Below the pieces are notes generated by a model. It was not told the origin of the DNA. It did not search any database and worked only from the letters and a program-made list of their open reading frames with translations. Both the position numbers and the translations under genes were made by a program. A stretch of 43,436 nucleotides of DNA from Paenibacillus phytorum (GTDB taxonomy: Bacteria; Bacillota; Bacilli; Paenibacillales; NBRC-103111): assembly GCF_013141715.1 (NCBI RefSeq), contig NZ_WHOA01000203.1, positions 1 to 43,436 on the forward strand, read 5' to 3'. This document shows, piece by piece, positions 24,467 to 32,031 of this stretch. The first letter of the stretch is position 1, and each line of letters begins with the position of its first letter.

Positions 24467-26887
24467 CTAGTTAAGCTCTACAACTTCATAAAGGTCACGT
24501 TGAATTTTTTTGCTATCAATCGCTTGTTTCCAAGGGTCCTTCGTCACAGAAAGCGCTAGATCCATACGAGCACACAATTGTTTACGCTCTTCCTCATTCT
24601 CAACCACATCACGGATATGCTCGATACCAAGTCGGTGCACCCACTCGCTTGTGCGCTCACCATATTTACCTGTTTCACGATAGTACTGCAGATATGCTTC
24701 TGTATATTCGATAATGTCTTGCTCCGTCTTGACAGTAGTCAATAGATCACCCACGCGTACCTTCACACCGCCATTTCCTCCGGCATAAAGCTCCCAACCG
24801 CCATCAACCGAAACGATGCCTAAATCTTTGATCCCTGATTCCGCACAATTTCGAGGACATCCGGATACCGCTAGCTTTACTTTGGCAGGTGTGTTCAAGC
24901 GTTCAAAACGTTTCTCCAGCTCGATACCTACACCCATCGCGTCACCCGTGCCGAATCGGCAGAAAGTTTCTCCCACACACGTTTTTACAGTTCGTAAGGC
25001 TTTACCATAAGCATAACCGGAAGGCATATCTAAGGCTTCCCACATCGCGGTAAGATCTTCTTTCTTCACACCAAGCAAATCAAGACGCTGTCCACCTGTA
25101 AACTTCACAGTTGGGACATTGAACTGCTCGGCTACTTCTGCAATACGCTTCAATTCCGTCGGATTGGTTACACCGCCATAGATCCGTGGAACTACGGAGT
25201 ACGTTCCATCTTTCTGAATGTTAGCGTGCATACGCTCATTTACAAAACGTGAAGTACTATCGTCTTTATACGTATCTGGACTTACCATACCTAGATAGTA
25301 GTTGAGCGCAGGACGGCATTTCGAGCAGCCTTCATCATTTTTCCAGCCAAGGACGTTCATCACTTCACGTACATGGGATAACCCTTTTTCACGAATCGCT
25401 GTAACGACTTCATCACGTGTATGGTCTGTACAAGCGCAAATCGTCTCTTTCGCAGCGTTCTTATCATAGGAAGCTCCTAGTGTAAATGCCAACAAATCAC
25501 TAACGAGTGGTTTACAACCGCCGCAAGAACGAGAAGCTGTCGTACAATTTTTCACTTCATCCACTGTCGTTAATCCTTGATCCTTGATCACTGAACAAAT
25601 CGTTCCTTTGGTAACGCCGTTACAACCACATATGATGGCATCGTCTTTCATGTCAGCAACACCCGATGCCGCTCCGCCTCCGGATGAATCCGTCAAAATA
25701 GCCGTTTTTTCCAAGCCGCTAACATCTGTTTCTTCCCGAATCATTTGCATAAGTCGCGTACCATCCGCCGTATCTCCGAAGAGAACCGCACCGATGATTT
25801 TATTGTCTTTAATCACAACTTTCTTATAAACACCAGTGAACTCATCATGAATGCGAATGGCTTTCGTGCCTTCCGCATCGCCGAACTGTCCGCCTGAGAA
25901 AACGTCAACACCAGATACTTTAAGCTTCGTATAAAGGATAGACCCTTCATAAGGACCCGTTTCCACGCCTGCCAAATGTTTAGCAAGCACAGCACCTTGC
26001 TCGTAGAGCGGTGCCACCAATCCATAAGCAATCCCACGATGCATCGCGCATTCCCCAACCGCATAAACATTGGGAGCACTTGTTTGCAAATAGTCATTCA
26101 CAATGATGCCAGGATTGCACTCAACTCCAGCCTTTTTCGCAAGTTCAACATTGGGACGAATCCCTACTGCCATAACGATAAGATTGGCCTCAGCAACAGT
26201 ACCATCTTTGAATTTCAAGCCTGTTACCCGCTTGTCGCCAACGATTTCCGCGGATTGCTTCTCAAGCAAGAAGTTGATACCCTGCTCTTCAAGCGCCGCT
26301 TGCAGCATTTTGGACGCCGTTCGATCAAGCTGACGCTCCATAATTGTATCTACAATATGAACAACATCAACCTTCATACCTAAGTTAAGGAAGCCTCTCG
26401 CCGCTTCTAATCCTAATAAACCGCCACCGATAACGATCGCTTTTTTATACTTTTTAGCGGACTCGATCATAATTTCACAATCACGAATGGTTCTGTACGC
26501 CATAACCCCTTCTTTATCAGCGCCAGGCATTGGAATCATAAAGGGATTAGATCCTGTAGCCAAAATCAATTTATCATAAGAAACTGTCAGTCCCTTATCA
26601 CTCGTTACGGTTTGTGCTGCTGTATCGATGTCTGTAATGGTTTGGTTGGTATGCAAGGTGATGTGGTTATTCGCATACCATTCATAGGGATGAATGACGA
26701 TATCCTCTACCTTGGAATCTCCCGCAAGTACGTAGGACAACAAGATTCGATTATAATTCGGATGCGGTTCACTGCCAAAAATCGTAACCTCATATTTATC
26801 AGGTGTAAGTTTAAGTAAATGTTCAACAGCGTTAACGCCCGCCATTCCGTTTCCGACTAGGACCAACTTCTCTTTTTTGACTGTCAT
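24467..26887 (-). CDS. nirB: NAD(P)H nitrite reductase large subunit
   Basis: 806 residues from ATG 26887, chosen over an in-frame ATG at 26908 because GGAAGG lies eight to nine bases before it; B. subtilis NasD has a similar length. Domains in order: FAD/NAD(P)H oxidoreductase (GNGMAGVNAVEHLL; IGGGLLGLEAARG), two BFD-like 2Fe-2S segments (ICGCNGVTKG with CGGCKP; CACTDHTRDE with CSKCRP), then the siroheme/4Fe-4S reductase domain with Cys637, Cys643, Cys677 and Cys681. It reduces nitrite to ammonium by six electrons. It is separated from the transporter gene by a highly structured 241-bp gap. Confidence 0.95.
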   Translation of the reverse strand: MTVKKEKLVLVGNGMAGVNAVEHLLKLTPDKYEVTIFGSEPHPNYNRILLSYVLAGDSKVEDIVIHPYEWYANNHITLHTNQTITDIDTAAQTVTSDKGLTVSYDKLILATGSNPFMIPMPGADKEGVMAYRTIRDCEIMIESAKKYKKAIVIGGGLLGLEAARGFLNLGMKVDVVHIVDTIMERQLDRTASKMLQAALEEQGINFLLEKQSAEIVGDKRVTGLKFKDGTVAEANLIVMAVGIRPNVELAKKAGVECNPGIIVNDYLQTSAPNVYAVGECAMHRGIAYGLVAPLYEQGAVLAKHLAGVETGPYEGSILYTKLKVSGVDVFSGGQFGDAEGTKAIRIHDEFTGVYKKVVIKDNKIIGAVLFGDTADGTRLMQMIREETDVSGLEKTAILTDSSGGGAASGVADMKDDAIICGCNGVTKGTICSVIKDQGLTTVDEVKNCTTASRSCGGCKPLVSDLLAFTLGASYDKNAAKETICACTDHTRDEVVTAIREKGLSHVREVMNVLGWKNDEGCSKCRPALNYYLGMVSPDTYKDDSTSRFVNERMHANIQKDGTYSVVPRIYGGVTNPTELKRIAEVAEQFNVPTVKFTGGQRLDLLGVKKEDLTAMWEALDMPSGYAYGKALRTVKTCVGETFCRFGTGDAMGVGIELEKRFERLNTPAKVKLAVSGCPRNCAESGIKDLGIVSVDGGWELYAGGNGGVKVRVGDLLTTVKTEQDIIEYTEAYLQYYRETGKYGERTSEWVHRLGIEHIRDVVENEEERKQLCARMDLALSVTKDPWKQAIDSKKIQRDLYEVVELN

Positions 26888-26940
26888 TGTGATCATCCTT
26901 CCATCCATTTACTATTAAAAAGTTCGTTTTTTTTGAAAAA

Positions 26941-27115
26941 GGGCCATTCAGGAGCTCACGCCCCCAAATGACAAATTGGGATATGGAGCTTGAGAAGTTC
27001 GATTTGAACTTCCAAAGACGGTAAGCAAGTAAACGTCTTTGCGCATGCAGCCTGGACACTCAAGCTGCATGAGCAAAGGCTTTACTTATATGCCGCTGGC
27101 CATACGACCAGCGGC
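26941..27115 (-). other. Run of stem-loops between the nitrate transporter and nirB genes
   Basis: At least five inverted repeats are packed in this gap: 27092-27115 (GCCGCTGG/CCAGCGGC), 27038-27078 (15-base arms with one mismatch), 27014-27040 (AAAGACG/CGTCTTT), 26994-27012 (GAAGTTC/GAACTTC) and 26963-26980 (CCCAA/TTGGG arms). A short GGGC/GCCC stem with five U's ends the series on the transcript. No reading frame with a binding site is evident. It may be a processing, stability or attenuation region that sets different levels of transporter and reductase. Confidence 0.65.
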
Positions 27116-27128
27116 TTGAACCTGTTAT

Positions 27129-28370
27129 TTAAGCATGCACACTATCCATAGAAGCTGGAGCCACCTTCACTTTGCCGCCTTCACCGATCCAAGTACGTTT
27201 CCATTGCCCTTGCACAATGGCGATCAACAAGAGACATGTAATCGCAATCGCACTTAAGATTAGGAACCCTGGTGTAAAAGAACCTGTCGTTAGTTTCAAG
27301 TTACCGAGAATCTTGGGTAAGAAGTATCCGCCCAAACCACCTGCTGCTCCAACGATTCCAGTTATAACACCGATTTCCGTCTTGAAGCGCTGCGGAACAA
27401 GTTGGAAAACGGATCCATTCCCCATACCGAAAGCCATCATGGCAATGAAGAGCATAATCGTTGTTAAGGAAAGTGATGGCAGTGTAGAGATGCCAGCCAT
27501 CATCAAAGCGACAACGCCGTACAAGACCATTAACATCCGAATGCCGCCAATTTTGTCTGCCAGCCAGCCGCCTACTGGTCGGAAGAAGCTGCCGCCGATT
27601 ACGCATATCGTAGTAAAATCAGCTGCTTTAACTGGAGCAAGACCATATTGCGTATTGAAGAAGATGGTTAAATAAGATGCCATTCCAACGAAACCGCCGA
27701 ATGTTACACTGTACAAAATACAGAACAACCAGGAATCTTTCTGTTTCAATACTTTGCCGTATTCCTTAACCGTTTTCGGTGCCGGTTTATTCGGGCTATC
27801 CTTTGCCAATACACTAAAGATGATTAAGGTTAACGCAATCGGAATCATCGCAATGCCGAAAACAACATGCCAATCTCCATAATGCTGTGCTATTCGGTTT
27901 GCAAATAAGGTAGCGAAGATCGTTCCACTGTTACCTGCCCCTGCAATCCCCATCGCTAATCCTTGATACTGCGGTGGGTACCAGCTGCTGGCAAGTGGTA
28001 ATGCTGCCGCAAAACTTGCGCCTGCAATACCCAGCATCAGTGCAACGAAGTACATATCACCCATTGTGTTTGCAAACTGCCAACCCCAGAATAATGGTAC
28101 TAAGGTTAACGTTAGTCCGATTTGTCCTGTAAGCTTAGGGCCTATCTTATCTGTCAGAACGCCCAGTACCAATCGAAGTACGGCTCCTCCTAAGGTAGGC
28201 AATGCAACGAGATTCGCCTTTTCAGCAGCATCCAGATGAAAATCATTAGCTAGAATAACCGCTATCGGCCCAAGAAGAACCCAAACCATGAAGCTCATGT
28301 CAAAATATAAAAATGAACTGAACAATGACCCTTTGTGCCCCACTTGCATAAAACTTTTCCGATCAACCAT
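27129..28370 (-). CDS. nasA: Nitrate/nitrite MFS transporter (NarK/NasA type)
   Basis: 413 residues from ATG 28370, with AAGGAGAGGG just upstream; the frame is open further but the extra 53 codons fall in the leader RNA. About twelve membrane segments are visible. The nitrate signature GIAGAGNSGT and a second Gly-rich segment (GNGSVFQLVPQRF / GIVGAAGGLGGYFLPKILG) are present. It imports nitrate for the reductases encoded downstream. First gene of the operon, so it lies directly behind the ANTAR-type leader. Confidence 0.93.
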   Translation of the reverse strand: MVDRKSFMQVGHKGSLFSSFLYFDMSFMVWVLLGPIAVILANDFHLDAAEKANLVALPTLGGAVLRLVLGVLTDKIGPKLTGQIGLTLTLVPLFWGWQFANTMGDMYFVALMLGIAGASFAAALPLASSWYPPQYQGLAMGIAGAGNSGTIFATLFANRIAQHYGDWHVVFGIAMIPIALTLIIFSVLAKDSPNKPAPKTVKEYGKVLKQKDSWLFCILYSVTFGGFVGMASYLTIFFNTQYGLAPVKAADFTTICVIGGSFFRPVGGWLADKIGGIRMLMVLYGVVALMMAGISTLPSLSLTTIMLFIAMMAFGMGNGSVFQLVPQRFKTEIGVITGIVGAAGGLGGYFLPKILGNLKLTTGSFTPGFLILSAIAITCLLLIAIVQGQWKRTWIGEGGKVKVAPASMDSVHA

Positions 28371-28445
28371 GCATTCCCTCTCCTTTTGTGAGGCTTTTCG
28401 CCTTCTTTTTTTCCTACCCAGACGTGTTTGACTGTTCTTTGACAG

Positions 28446-28493
28446 AAAAGGCCGACAAACATACCCCAACTTGTGTGGGATGCTTATCGGCCT
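28446..28493 (-). terminator. Leader terminator 2 of the nitrate operon
   Basis: On the transcript, AGGCCGA (28493-28487) pairs with UCGGCCU (28055-type arm at 28055 is not meant; the arm is 28049-independent, at 28449-28455) and is followed by UUUUCU. The upper part can pair further through CAU/AUG and CC/GG. The left arm overlaps the 3' strand of hexaloop hairpin P2-prime (28488-28491), so the two structures exclude each other. It lies about 75 bases before the transporter start codon. Confidence 0.7.
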
Positions 28494-28528
28494 CTTTGCC
28501 ACTGCTGCCCACATCATCGTGAACAGCA
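28488..28528 (-). promoter_or_regulatory. Candidate ANTAR-binding hairpin pair 2
   Basis: P1-prime (28503-28528) is a ten-pair stem, including two G-U pairs, closing the hexaloop GAUGAU. P2-prime (28488-28501) is UGGC/GCCG closing the hexaloop AAAGAG. They are adjacent with about one linker base. Known ANTAR targets are paired hairpins with six-base loops having A at position 1 and G at position 4. P2-prime fits both; P1-prime has G at position 1 but keeps G4. Confidence 0.55.
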
Positions 28529-28562
28529 TTTTAGTTGATTTTCAGTAAATAGAACATAAATA

Positions 28563-28596
28563 GCCTATCCGGTTACGTATTTGTAAGGGGATAGGC
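28563..28596 (-). terminator. Leader terminator 1 of the nitrate operon
   Basis: On the transcript, GCCUAUCC (28596-28589) pairs perfectly with GGAUAGGC (28570-28563), with an inner UUAC/GUAA stem. An imperfect U-rich tract, UAUUUAUGUUCUAUUU, follows. The left arm shares 28593-28596 with the 3' strand of hairpin P2, so formation of P2 would prevent the terminator. Confidence 0.6.
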
Positions 28597-28630
28597 GCCA
28601 TTGCCTTCGTTAGTGGCACATCATTGTGCC
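28593..28630 (-). promoter_or_regulatory. Candidate ANTAR-binding hairpin pair 1
   Basis: P1 (28615-28630) is GGCAC-AAUGAU-GUGCC. P2 (28593-28606) is AGGC-AAUGGC-GCCU. Both hexaloops have A at position 1 and G at position 4, as in RNAs recognised by ANTAR antiterminators. The linker is eight bases. P1 begins only about seven bases after the predicted transcription start, as expected for a leader that must be read early. Confidence 0.7.
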
Positions 28631-28643
28631 GATTTCTAATTTG

Positions 28644-28672
28644 ATTATAGTATGACATAGCCGTCGTGTCAA
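28644..28672 (-). promoter_or_regulatory. SigA promoter of the nitrate-assimilation operon
   Basis: TTGACA at 28667-28672 and TATAAT at 28644-28649 on the minus strand, separated by exactly 17 bases: a perfect consensus promoter. Transcription would start near 28637, giving a leader of about 270 bases before the transporter gene. Confidence 0.9.
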
Positions 28673-28683
28673 TAAACATAACA
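28667..28683. promoter_or_regulatory. GlnR/TnrA-type nitrogen box
   Basis: TGTTA-N7-TGACA on the minus strand fits the TGTNAN7TNACA consensus at all specified positions. It overlaps the -35 hexamer, which suggests GlnR-type repression under nitrogen excess; activation is less likely at this position. Confidence 0.65.
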
Positions 28684-28729
28684 CAAAATTTTATATGTGA
28701 GATTCCTTCTATCATATCGACAAATTTTA

Positions 28730-28759
28730 TAGTCATATGCTATAGTAATGCCGTATAAT
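28730..28759 (+). promoter_or_regulatory. Possible promoter of the ANTAR gene
   Basis: TATAAT at 28754-28759 with TAGTCA at 28730-28735, an 18-base spacer. The -10 is perfect and the -35 is weak (4 of 6). Confidence 0.4.
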
Positions 28760-28832
28760 AAATCACGATATCGCGAAAACCTTACATGAAGTTGCCATTG
28801 GAAAGAAGCTACCCACGATAGGAGGTATTCAA

Positions 28833-29483
28833 ATGTTACAATCATTTATACTGATCGACGAGTTTAAACAAACTCGCTCAGCTACCTCCTCCTCGTCGTC
28901 AATTACCGAGCTGAATGTTACGAATAATGAAAAGGAATCCTTGCCTGAAGCGACGCTGAAGGATTTGGGATTTCGCATATATGTAGCATCTAATGTAAAA
29001 GAAATTTCATTTATGATCCCCAAGGTCGATGCTGTTTTATTATCGGTAGGTCCTGATCAAGTGGAACCATGGCGCTCGAGTGTACTTGCTCATCGCAGCC
29101 TTCCTCTCTTCTGGTGGTGTGATGCTCAAACTTTTCCTTCTAATGAATGTAGAATGGACGCCGGTATTGATGGTTTAATCGGTTCTGCGATGAGTCCTCT
29201 TGAAATTCACTGTGCGCTGCTCCTTGGTGTGAATCATTACTTTAGGCGAACCGAATGGCAGCAAGAGCGCGAACAGCTTCTCTCCAAACTGGAGGAGCGC
29301 AAATGGGTCGATCAGGCGAAGCGAATCTTATGTGAAATCAAAGGTATCTCCGAAGCAGAGGCTTATGATTTTTTGCGCAAACAAGCCATGAATGAACGAA
29401 AACGTATGGTGGACGTCGCTACCTCCATTGTCAAGGTGTATCAAATACTAAAGGATCAGAAACAAGGAGGTCGCAAACGATGA
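28833..29483 (+). CDS. ANTAR-domain antitermination regulator
   Basis: 216 residues, start ATG 28833 with AGGAGG upstream. Residues 149-203 are a clear ANTAR domain (LEERKWVDQAKRILCEIKG, then SEAEAYDFLRKQAM and MVDVATSIV), an RNA-binding helix bundle that stabilises antiterminator hairpins. Residues 1-135 resemble a degenerate receiver domain; where receivers carry the phosphorylated Asp, this has VLLS (Ser71). Phosphorylation control is therefore unlikely. It is divergent from the nitrate operon, whose leader contains matching hairpins, so it is most likely the NasT/NasR-like positive regulator of that operon. Its stop overlaps the next gene by four bases. Confidence 0.88.
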   Translation: MLQSFILIDEFKQTRSATSSSSSITELNVTNNEKESLPEATLKDLGFRIYVASNVKEISFMIPKVDAVLLSVGPDQVEPWRSSVLAHRSLPLFWWCDAQTFPSNECRMDAGIDGLIGSAMSPLEIHCALLLGVNHYFRRTEWQQEREQLLSKLEERKWVDQAKRILCEIKGISEAEAYDFLRKQAMNERKRMVDVATSIVKVYQILKDQKQGGRKR

Positions 29484-30511
29484 TATCTTTATTAAAAGAA
29501 GTAGGCCGCGGAAAGCGCGGAGCCAGAGACCTTTCCTATGAAGAAGCTTCACAAGCAGCGGAGCTCATTCTAACCGGAGCCGCTACACAGGCTCAAATGG
29601 GCGCTTTTCTCGTTGCAGAACGTATCAAAATGGAATCTCCTGATGAGTTAAAGGCCTTCATCGATGCCTTGCGCCAGCGTATCCAGACCTATCCAATACC
29701 CGGCAGCATGGATTGCGCCGGACCTTATGATGGACGCTCACGTACGTTCATCGCGACTTTACCGACCGCGTTCGTTCTCGCGGCCTGCGGACTTCCCACT
29801 ACGCTGCACGGCAGTCCGAGTATGCCGCCCAAATGGGGCATCACGTTGTCCGATGTGCTAGCGGCACTTAATGTACCCGCGCTTGACGCGTCACGCGAAG
29901 CGCTCATATCAGCTGCAGCGCGAACAGGCTTCCTGTTCGCACCAACGGAGAGCTGGTGTGCACCGCTCGGCGAGCTGCGCGAACTGCGCAAGGAACTCGG
30001 TCTGCGGACCGTGTTCAACACAGCAGAGAAGCTGCTGCGCTTTACGGAAGCACCCTTCATGGCTGTCGGTGTGTTTCACGGTACGGTGTTCGAGAAAATC
30101 ACCAATTTATTAATCGAACTGGGCGTCTCTCGCGGCATAGTCGTGCAGGGTATGGAAGGCTCCGAAGACTTATCCGTAGACAAGCGCACACGGACATACC
30201 TAATTCAAGAGGGCACCAGTGAATTATTCATTGTTGATCCTGAGATTTACGAATTAATGGTCGAGGTGCCGGAGATTGAATGGACCGCTCAGCTGCAAGG
30301 AGAAACGGCATTATCCGTTCTTCGCGGAGAAGCTGAGCTTCCCTACTTGAATATGGTTTTACTGAATAGTGCCGTGCGTCTGTGGGTTTCCCAGAAGGCA
30401 GGATCCATTGAAGAAGGTATTTATTTGGCCCGACATGCGATTGAGCAAGGGGCTGCTCTACAAAAATTCACTGAGTGGACAGAAGCAATTAATCCGGTAT
30501 CCGCCACTTAA
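29480..30511 (+). CDS. TrpD2-like (anthranilate phosphoribosyltransferase-family) protein
   Basis: 343 residues. The whole-length fold pattern is that of the TrpD/TrpD2 family: an N-terminal helical part with ILTGAATQAQMGAFLVAERIK, then the central domain with HGSPSMPPKWGITLSDVL and RKELGLRTVFN. The PRPP-binding GTGGDG loop of true TrpD is replaced by CAGPYDG (residues 79-85), so classical enzyme activity is doubtful. E. coli TrpD2 (YbiB) binds nucleic acids. The gene starts inside the ANTAR gene's end (ATGA) and its binding site GGAGG lies within that gene, so the two proteins are made together. There are no trp genes nearby. A regulatory role in nitrate control is inferred from context. Confidence 0.8.
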   Translation: MISLLKEVGRGKRGARDLSYEEASQAAELILTGAATQAQMGAFLVAERIKMESPDELKAFIDALRQRIQTYPIPGSMDCAGPYDGRSRTFIATLPTAFVLAACGLPTTLHGSPSMPPKWGITLSDVLAALNVPALDASREALISAAARTGFLFAPTESWCAPLGELRELRKELGLRTVFNTAEKLLRFTEAPFMAVGVFHGTVFEKITNLLIELGVSRGIVVQGMEGSEDLSVDKRTRTYLIQEGTSELFIVDPEIYELMVEVPEIEWTAQLQGETALSVLRGEAELPYLNMVLLNSAVRLWVSQKAGSIEEGIYLARHAIEQGAALQKFTEWTEAINPVSAT

Positions 30512-30706
30512 TTTTTATACTTATGAGAAAACCTCTATCGAGGCCATTCAAAGATGTGCGACCGCTCTTCTACCCCACAAAGTGAAGTCATGCTTTGAAG
30601 CAAAATCCGATTACTTTGCGGGGGCCCCAATGAATCGGTAGGTTTTATCGCCAAATAGAATTTTCACTTCCAAGAGTCCTCGGAAATTTATAAATTCTAT
30701 TGTGGT

Positions 30707-30737
30707 GAAAAAAGAGCCCCAATGGGCTCTTTTTTCA
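30707..30737. terminator. Bidirectional terminator between trpD2-like and CAP genes
   Basis: Stem GAAAAAAGAGCCC/GGGCTCTTTTTTC with a four-base loop. It has T-rich sequence on the plus side and the A-run gives a T-run on the minus side. It serves two convergent genes. Confidence 0.88.
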
Positions 30738-30746
30738 TTTTCATTT

Positions 30747-31547
30747 TCATTTTCCAATAAACTGCTGGGTAAACATTTTACCACACGGACCGCCGTTTAC
30801 GATGCCGATCCCAATATGGGTGTAATCTTTGCTGAGTATATTCGCTTTGTGTCCTGGAGAATTCATCAACGCCTCATGAGCCGCTTGTACACTTTGATTG
30901 CAAGCAATATTCTCTCCCGCCGCGTTATACGTAATGCCAAATTTCTCCATCATATCGAATGGCGAACCATACGTCGGTGAATCGTGGGAGAAATAATTGT
31001 TATCGACCATATCTTGGCTTTTTAGTCTAGCCGTTTTGGTAAGCGCCGGGTCGACAGCAAATGGAGAAAGCCCCACAGCAGCACGCTCCTTGTTAACCAA
31101 ATCCAGCATTTGCTGCTCCTCCACCGTTAATTCCGTAGTCGATGGGACTTGCGGTTTAGGCGTAGGCTTTGGTGCAGCTGGTGGAGGAGCTGGTGTTGGT
31201 GGTGTCGGCTTCTTGGCAATTTTTAAATTACCGTAAGCCCACAGGATGGATTGCAGCGTTTGATCATCTACATTCCCAGTCGCAGGAAGTCCGTATCTGC
31301 TTTGAAACGCTTTAACACCCTGTAGGGTTTGATTACCATAGTAGCCCGTAATAGGTCCGCTATAGTAGCCAAGTGACTTCAGCATCCCTTGCACCGCATA
31401 GACATCAGGCCCCTTAGCCCCTTTACCATAGGCAAAAGCGGTGGTTGTGGATGAGCAGAACAATGCGATACAGATTAGAATAATCCAGACATGCTTTTTT
31501 TTACCCTGTAACATGCGTTTACGTTCACTCCCCGTCATCAGCATCAT
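30747..31547 (-). CDS. Secreted CAP/SCP-domain protein with peptidoglycan-binding domain
   Basis: 266 residues if started at 31547; ATG 31514 is an alternative with GGGGAG about 13 bases upstream. A signal peptide with core VWIILICIALFC ends near TTAFA. A peptidoglycan-binding type 1 domain spans about 45-103 (VQGMLKSLGYYSGPITGYYG). A Pro-rich linker (113-135) leads to a YkwD-like CAP domain (147-264; NYFSHDSPTYG, GENIACN, SPGHKANIL, HIGIG). Such proteins are common in spore-forming Bacillota and act at the cell wall or spore surface; the biochemical activity is unknown. Confidence 0.9.
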   Translation of the reverse strand: MMLMTGSERKRMLQGKKKHVWIILICIALFCSSTTTAFAYGKGAKGPDVYAVQGMLKSLGYYSGPITGYYGNQTLQGVKAFQSRYGLPATGNVDDQTLQSILWAYGNLKIAKKPTPPTPAPPPAAPKPTPKPQVPSTTELTVEEQQMLDLVNKERAAVGLSPFAVDPALTKTARLKSQDMVDNNYFSHDSPTYGSPFDMMEKFGITYNAAGENIACNQSVQAAHEALMNSPGHKANILSKDYTHIGIGIVNGGPCGKMFTQQFIGK

Positions 31548-31550
31548 TCG

Positions 31551-31745
31551 TCACACAGTGGACGATAGCATTAGAATGACCAAATTCACGACTATTATCC
31601 ATAATAAAGAAATATGGGTTGGATGTCGTTTCAAGGTAAGGGTGAACCGTCTCAAAGCCCAGAAAATCCGCGTGGTTATGTCTTTCGCCTCATTAAAAGG
31701 GGTAACCTCTTGATCACCCCATGATTCCTTACAACGGGTAGGCAT
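31551..31745 (-). CDS. Possible small membrane protein
   Basis: A 64-codon frame directly upstream of the CAP gene, on the same strand, ending four bases before it. It has a basic middle (FWALRRFTLTLKRH) and a hydrophobic C-terminus (ISLLWIIVVNLVILMLSS) that could be one membrane segment. AAAAGGAG lies upstream but only two bases from the ATG, which is too close, so translation from this start is doubtful. I recognise no family. Confidence 0.3.
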   Translation of the reverse strand: MPTRCKESWGDQEVTPFNEAKDITTRIFWALRRFTLTLKRHPTHISLLWIIVVNLVILMLSSTV

Positions 31746-31802
31746 AACTCCTTTTAGACTCGTTTAGGCTGCTTCGTAAAGGTAGATAGGCTAAAGTGGC
31801 TA

Positions 31803-31992
31803 CCAATGTTGTGTTTTCTACAACAATTCATACGCCAAAAGGCTATTTTGTACTCTGAAGTTGCAGTTTGTACAACATTTTGAACCCATTTGTTGCGAAA
31901 TAGCCAATATTGGACCAAATTGTTGTACATTATGCAACAAAGGAGGGAGAAAGGCGGGATCTAGGCAGCAATTGTTGCACTTTCTACAACAT
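31803..31992 (+). repeat. ~190-bp palindrome-rich intergenic element, copy 1
   Basis: Contains four related inverted repeats of the form TGTTGnA...TnCAACA at 31807-31825, 31860-31877, 31920-31940 and 31973-31991. A longer-range pair GGCTATTT (31841-31848) / AAATAGCC (31898-31905) encloses the second. The same order and spacing recur at 41492-41680, in the same orientation. No coding frame is conserved between the copies. With the flanking bases this fills the gap between 31746 and 32031. Confidence 0.75.
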
Positions 31993-32031
31993 CGATGCGT
32001 TCCGCTACATGCCGTACTCCTATCAATTGCC

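Noticed and set aside
27172..27675. 167-codon plus-strand frame
   Set aside because: It is complementary to the nitrate transporter's membrane segments; no independent support.
28371..28529. N-terminal extension of the nitrate transporter by 53 residues
   Set aside because: These codons fall in the leader with the terminator hairpin. The strong binding site and the family's usual N-terminus point to ATG 28370.
30512..30706. Gene or RNA between the TrpD2-like gene and the terminator
   Set aside because: The only frame overlaps the TrpD2-like gene out of frame, and the small CCTC/GAGG hairpin is too weak to support a call.
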